This document shows, one piece after another, positions 31,335 to 31,337 of a DNA stretch of 31,337 nt. The DNA lies in contig NWUY0304373262.1 in the NCBI GenBank assembly GCA_004151065.3, positions 3,155-34,491 of the forward strand, given 5' to 3'. Each line of letters begins with the position of its first letter. Position 1 is the stretch's first letter. Below the pieces are notes generated by a model. That model did not search any database and had not been told where the DNA came from. It saw nothing but the letters and a program-made list of their open reading frames with translations. This DNA is from Larix sibirica (Eukaryota; Streptophyta; Pinopsida; Pinales; Pinaceae). Position numbers and translations under genes: made by a program.

Positions 31335-31337
31335 GCC

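Noticed and set aside
1-31337. Linear mitochondrial plasmid suggested by the terminal inverted repeats
   Set aside because: Such plasmids carry a B-family DNA polymerase and usually a phage-type RNA polymerase. No frame is long enough for either, and the repeats are only 55 bp.

Overview
This 31.3-kb window looks like accessory DNA from a land plant. I infer a repeat-rich mitochondrial genome, such as that of a gymnosperm or a multichromosomal angiosperm, but cannot prove it. The firmest evidence for a plant host is a decayed Ty3/gypsy gag-pol fragment at 24,766-25,520 (minus strand), whose retropepsin region and the linker before it are clearly recognisable. Nothing bacterial or phage-like is present: there are no gene-dense operons and no consistent ribosome binding sites. 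I found no rRNA, no tRNA, no standard mitochondrial or plastid gene, and no intron domain I can defend. A nuclear contig is the main alternative.

The window begins and ends with the same 55-bp sequence in inverted orientation (1-55 and 31,280-31,334). It is therefore probably a complete record rather than an arbitrary slice. It could be a linear molecule with terminal inverted repeats, a molecule with closed hairpin ends, or an assembly that stopped at a palindrome.

Between the ends the DNA is a patchwork of old, degenerate repeat families. From left to right: short tandem repeats and a 'cacatagaac' minisatellite (0.2-1.9 kb); an array whose translation is rich in Ala, Ser, Thr, Gly and Tyr (2.1-2.6 kb), followed by a 'gcggacatc' array and a 'ttcccaagg' array (2.7-3.3 kb); mostly featureless DNA with a perfect 27-bp tandem pair (3.3-5.6 kb); a dispersed family around the core 'gagttccccatgttc' (5.6-9.5 kb, again near 29.95 kb); a long Ala/Gly/Asn/Ser/Thr/Tyr-type array on the minus strand (10.1-10.96 kb); a protein-like but frame-broken stretch (11.3-11.65 kb); a transition zone (11.7-13.9 kb); and a 9-kb AT-rich block built from recurring words such as ACTAGT and AAGCTTA (about 13.9-22.9 kb). 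On the right come 'ttcccaagg' and 'gcggac' arrays (22.9-24.4 kb), the retrotransposon fragment, another Ala/Thr/Tyr-type segment (25.8-26.35 kb), a 'gactcctggcta' minisatellite (27.3-27.6 kb), purine-rich 'aggtaag' DNA (28.8-29.4 kb), and 25-bp tandem repeats plus a perfect hairpin close to the right end.

The open frames are short, and several of the longer ones start only at TTG or GTG or lie inside repeats. I do not believe any is an established gene, so there is no gene network to describe. The window is best read as a gene-empty molecule whose content is explained by repeat turnover and capture of nuclear DNA.
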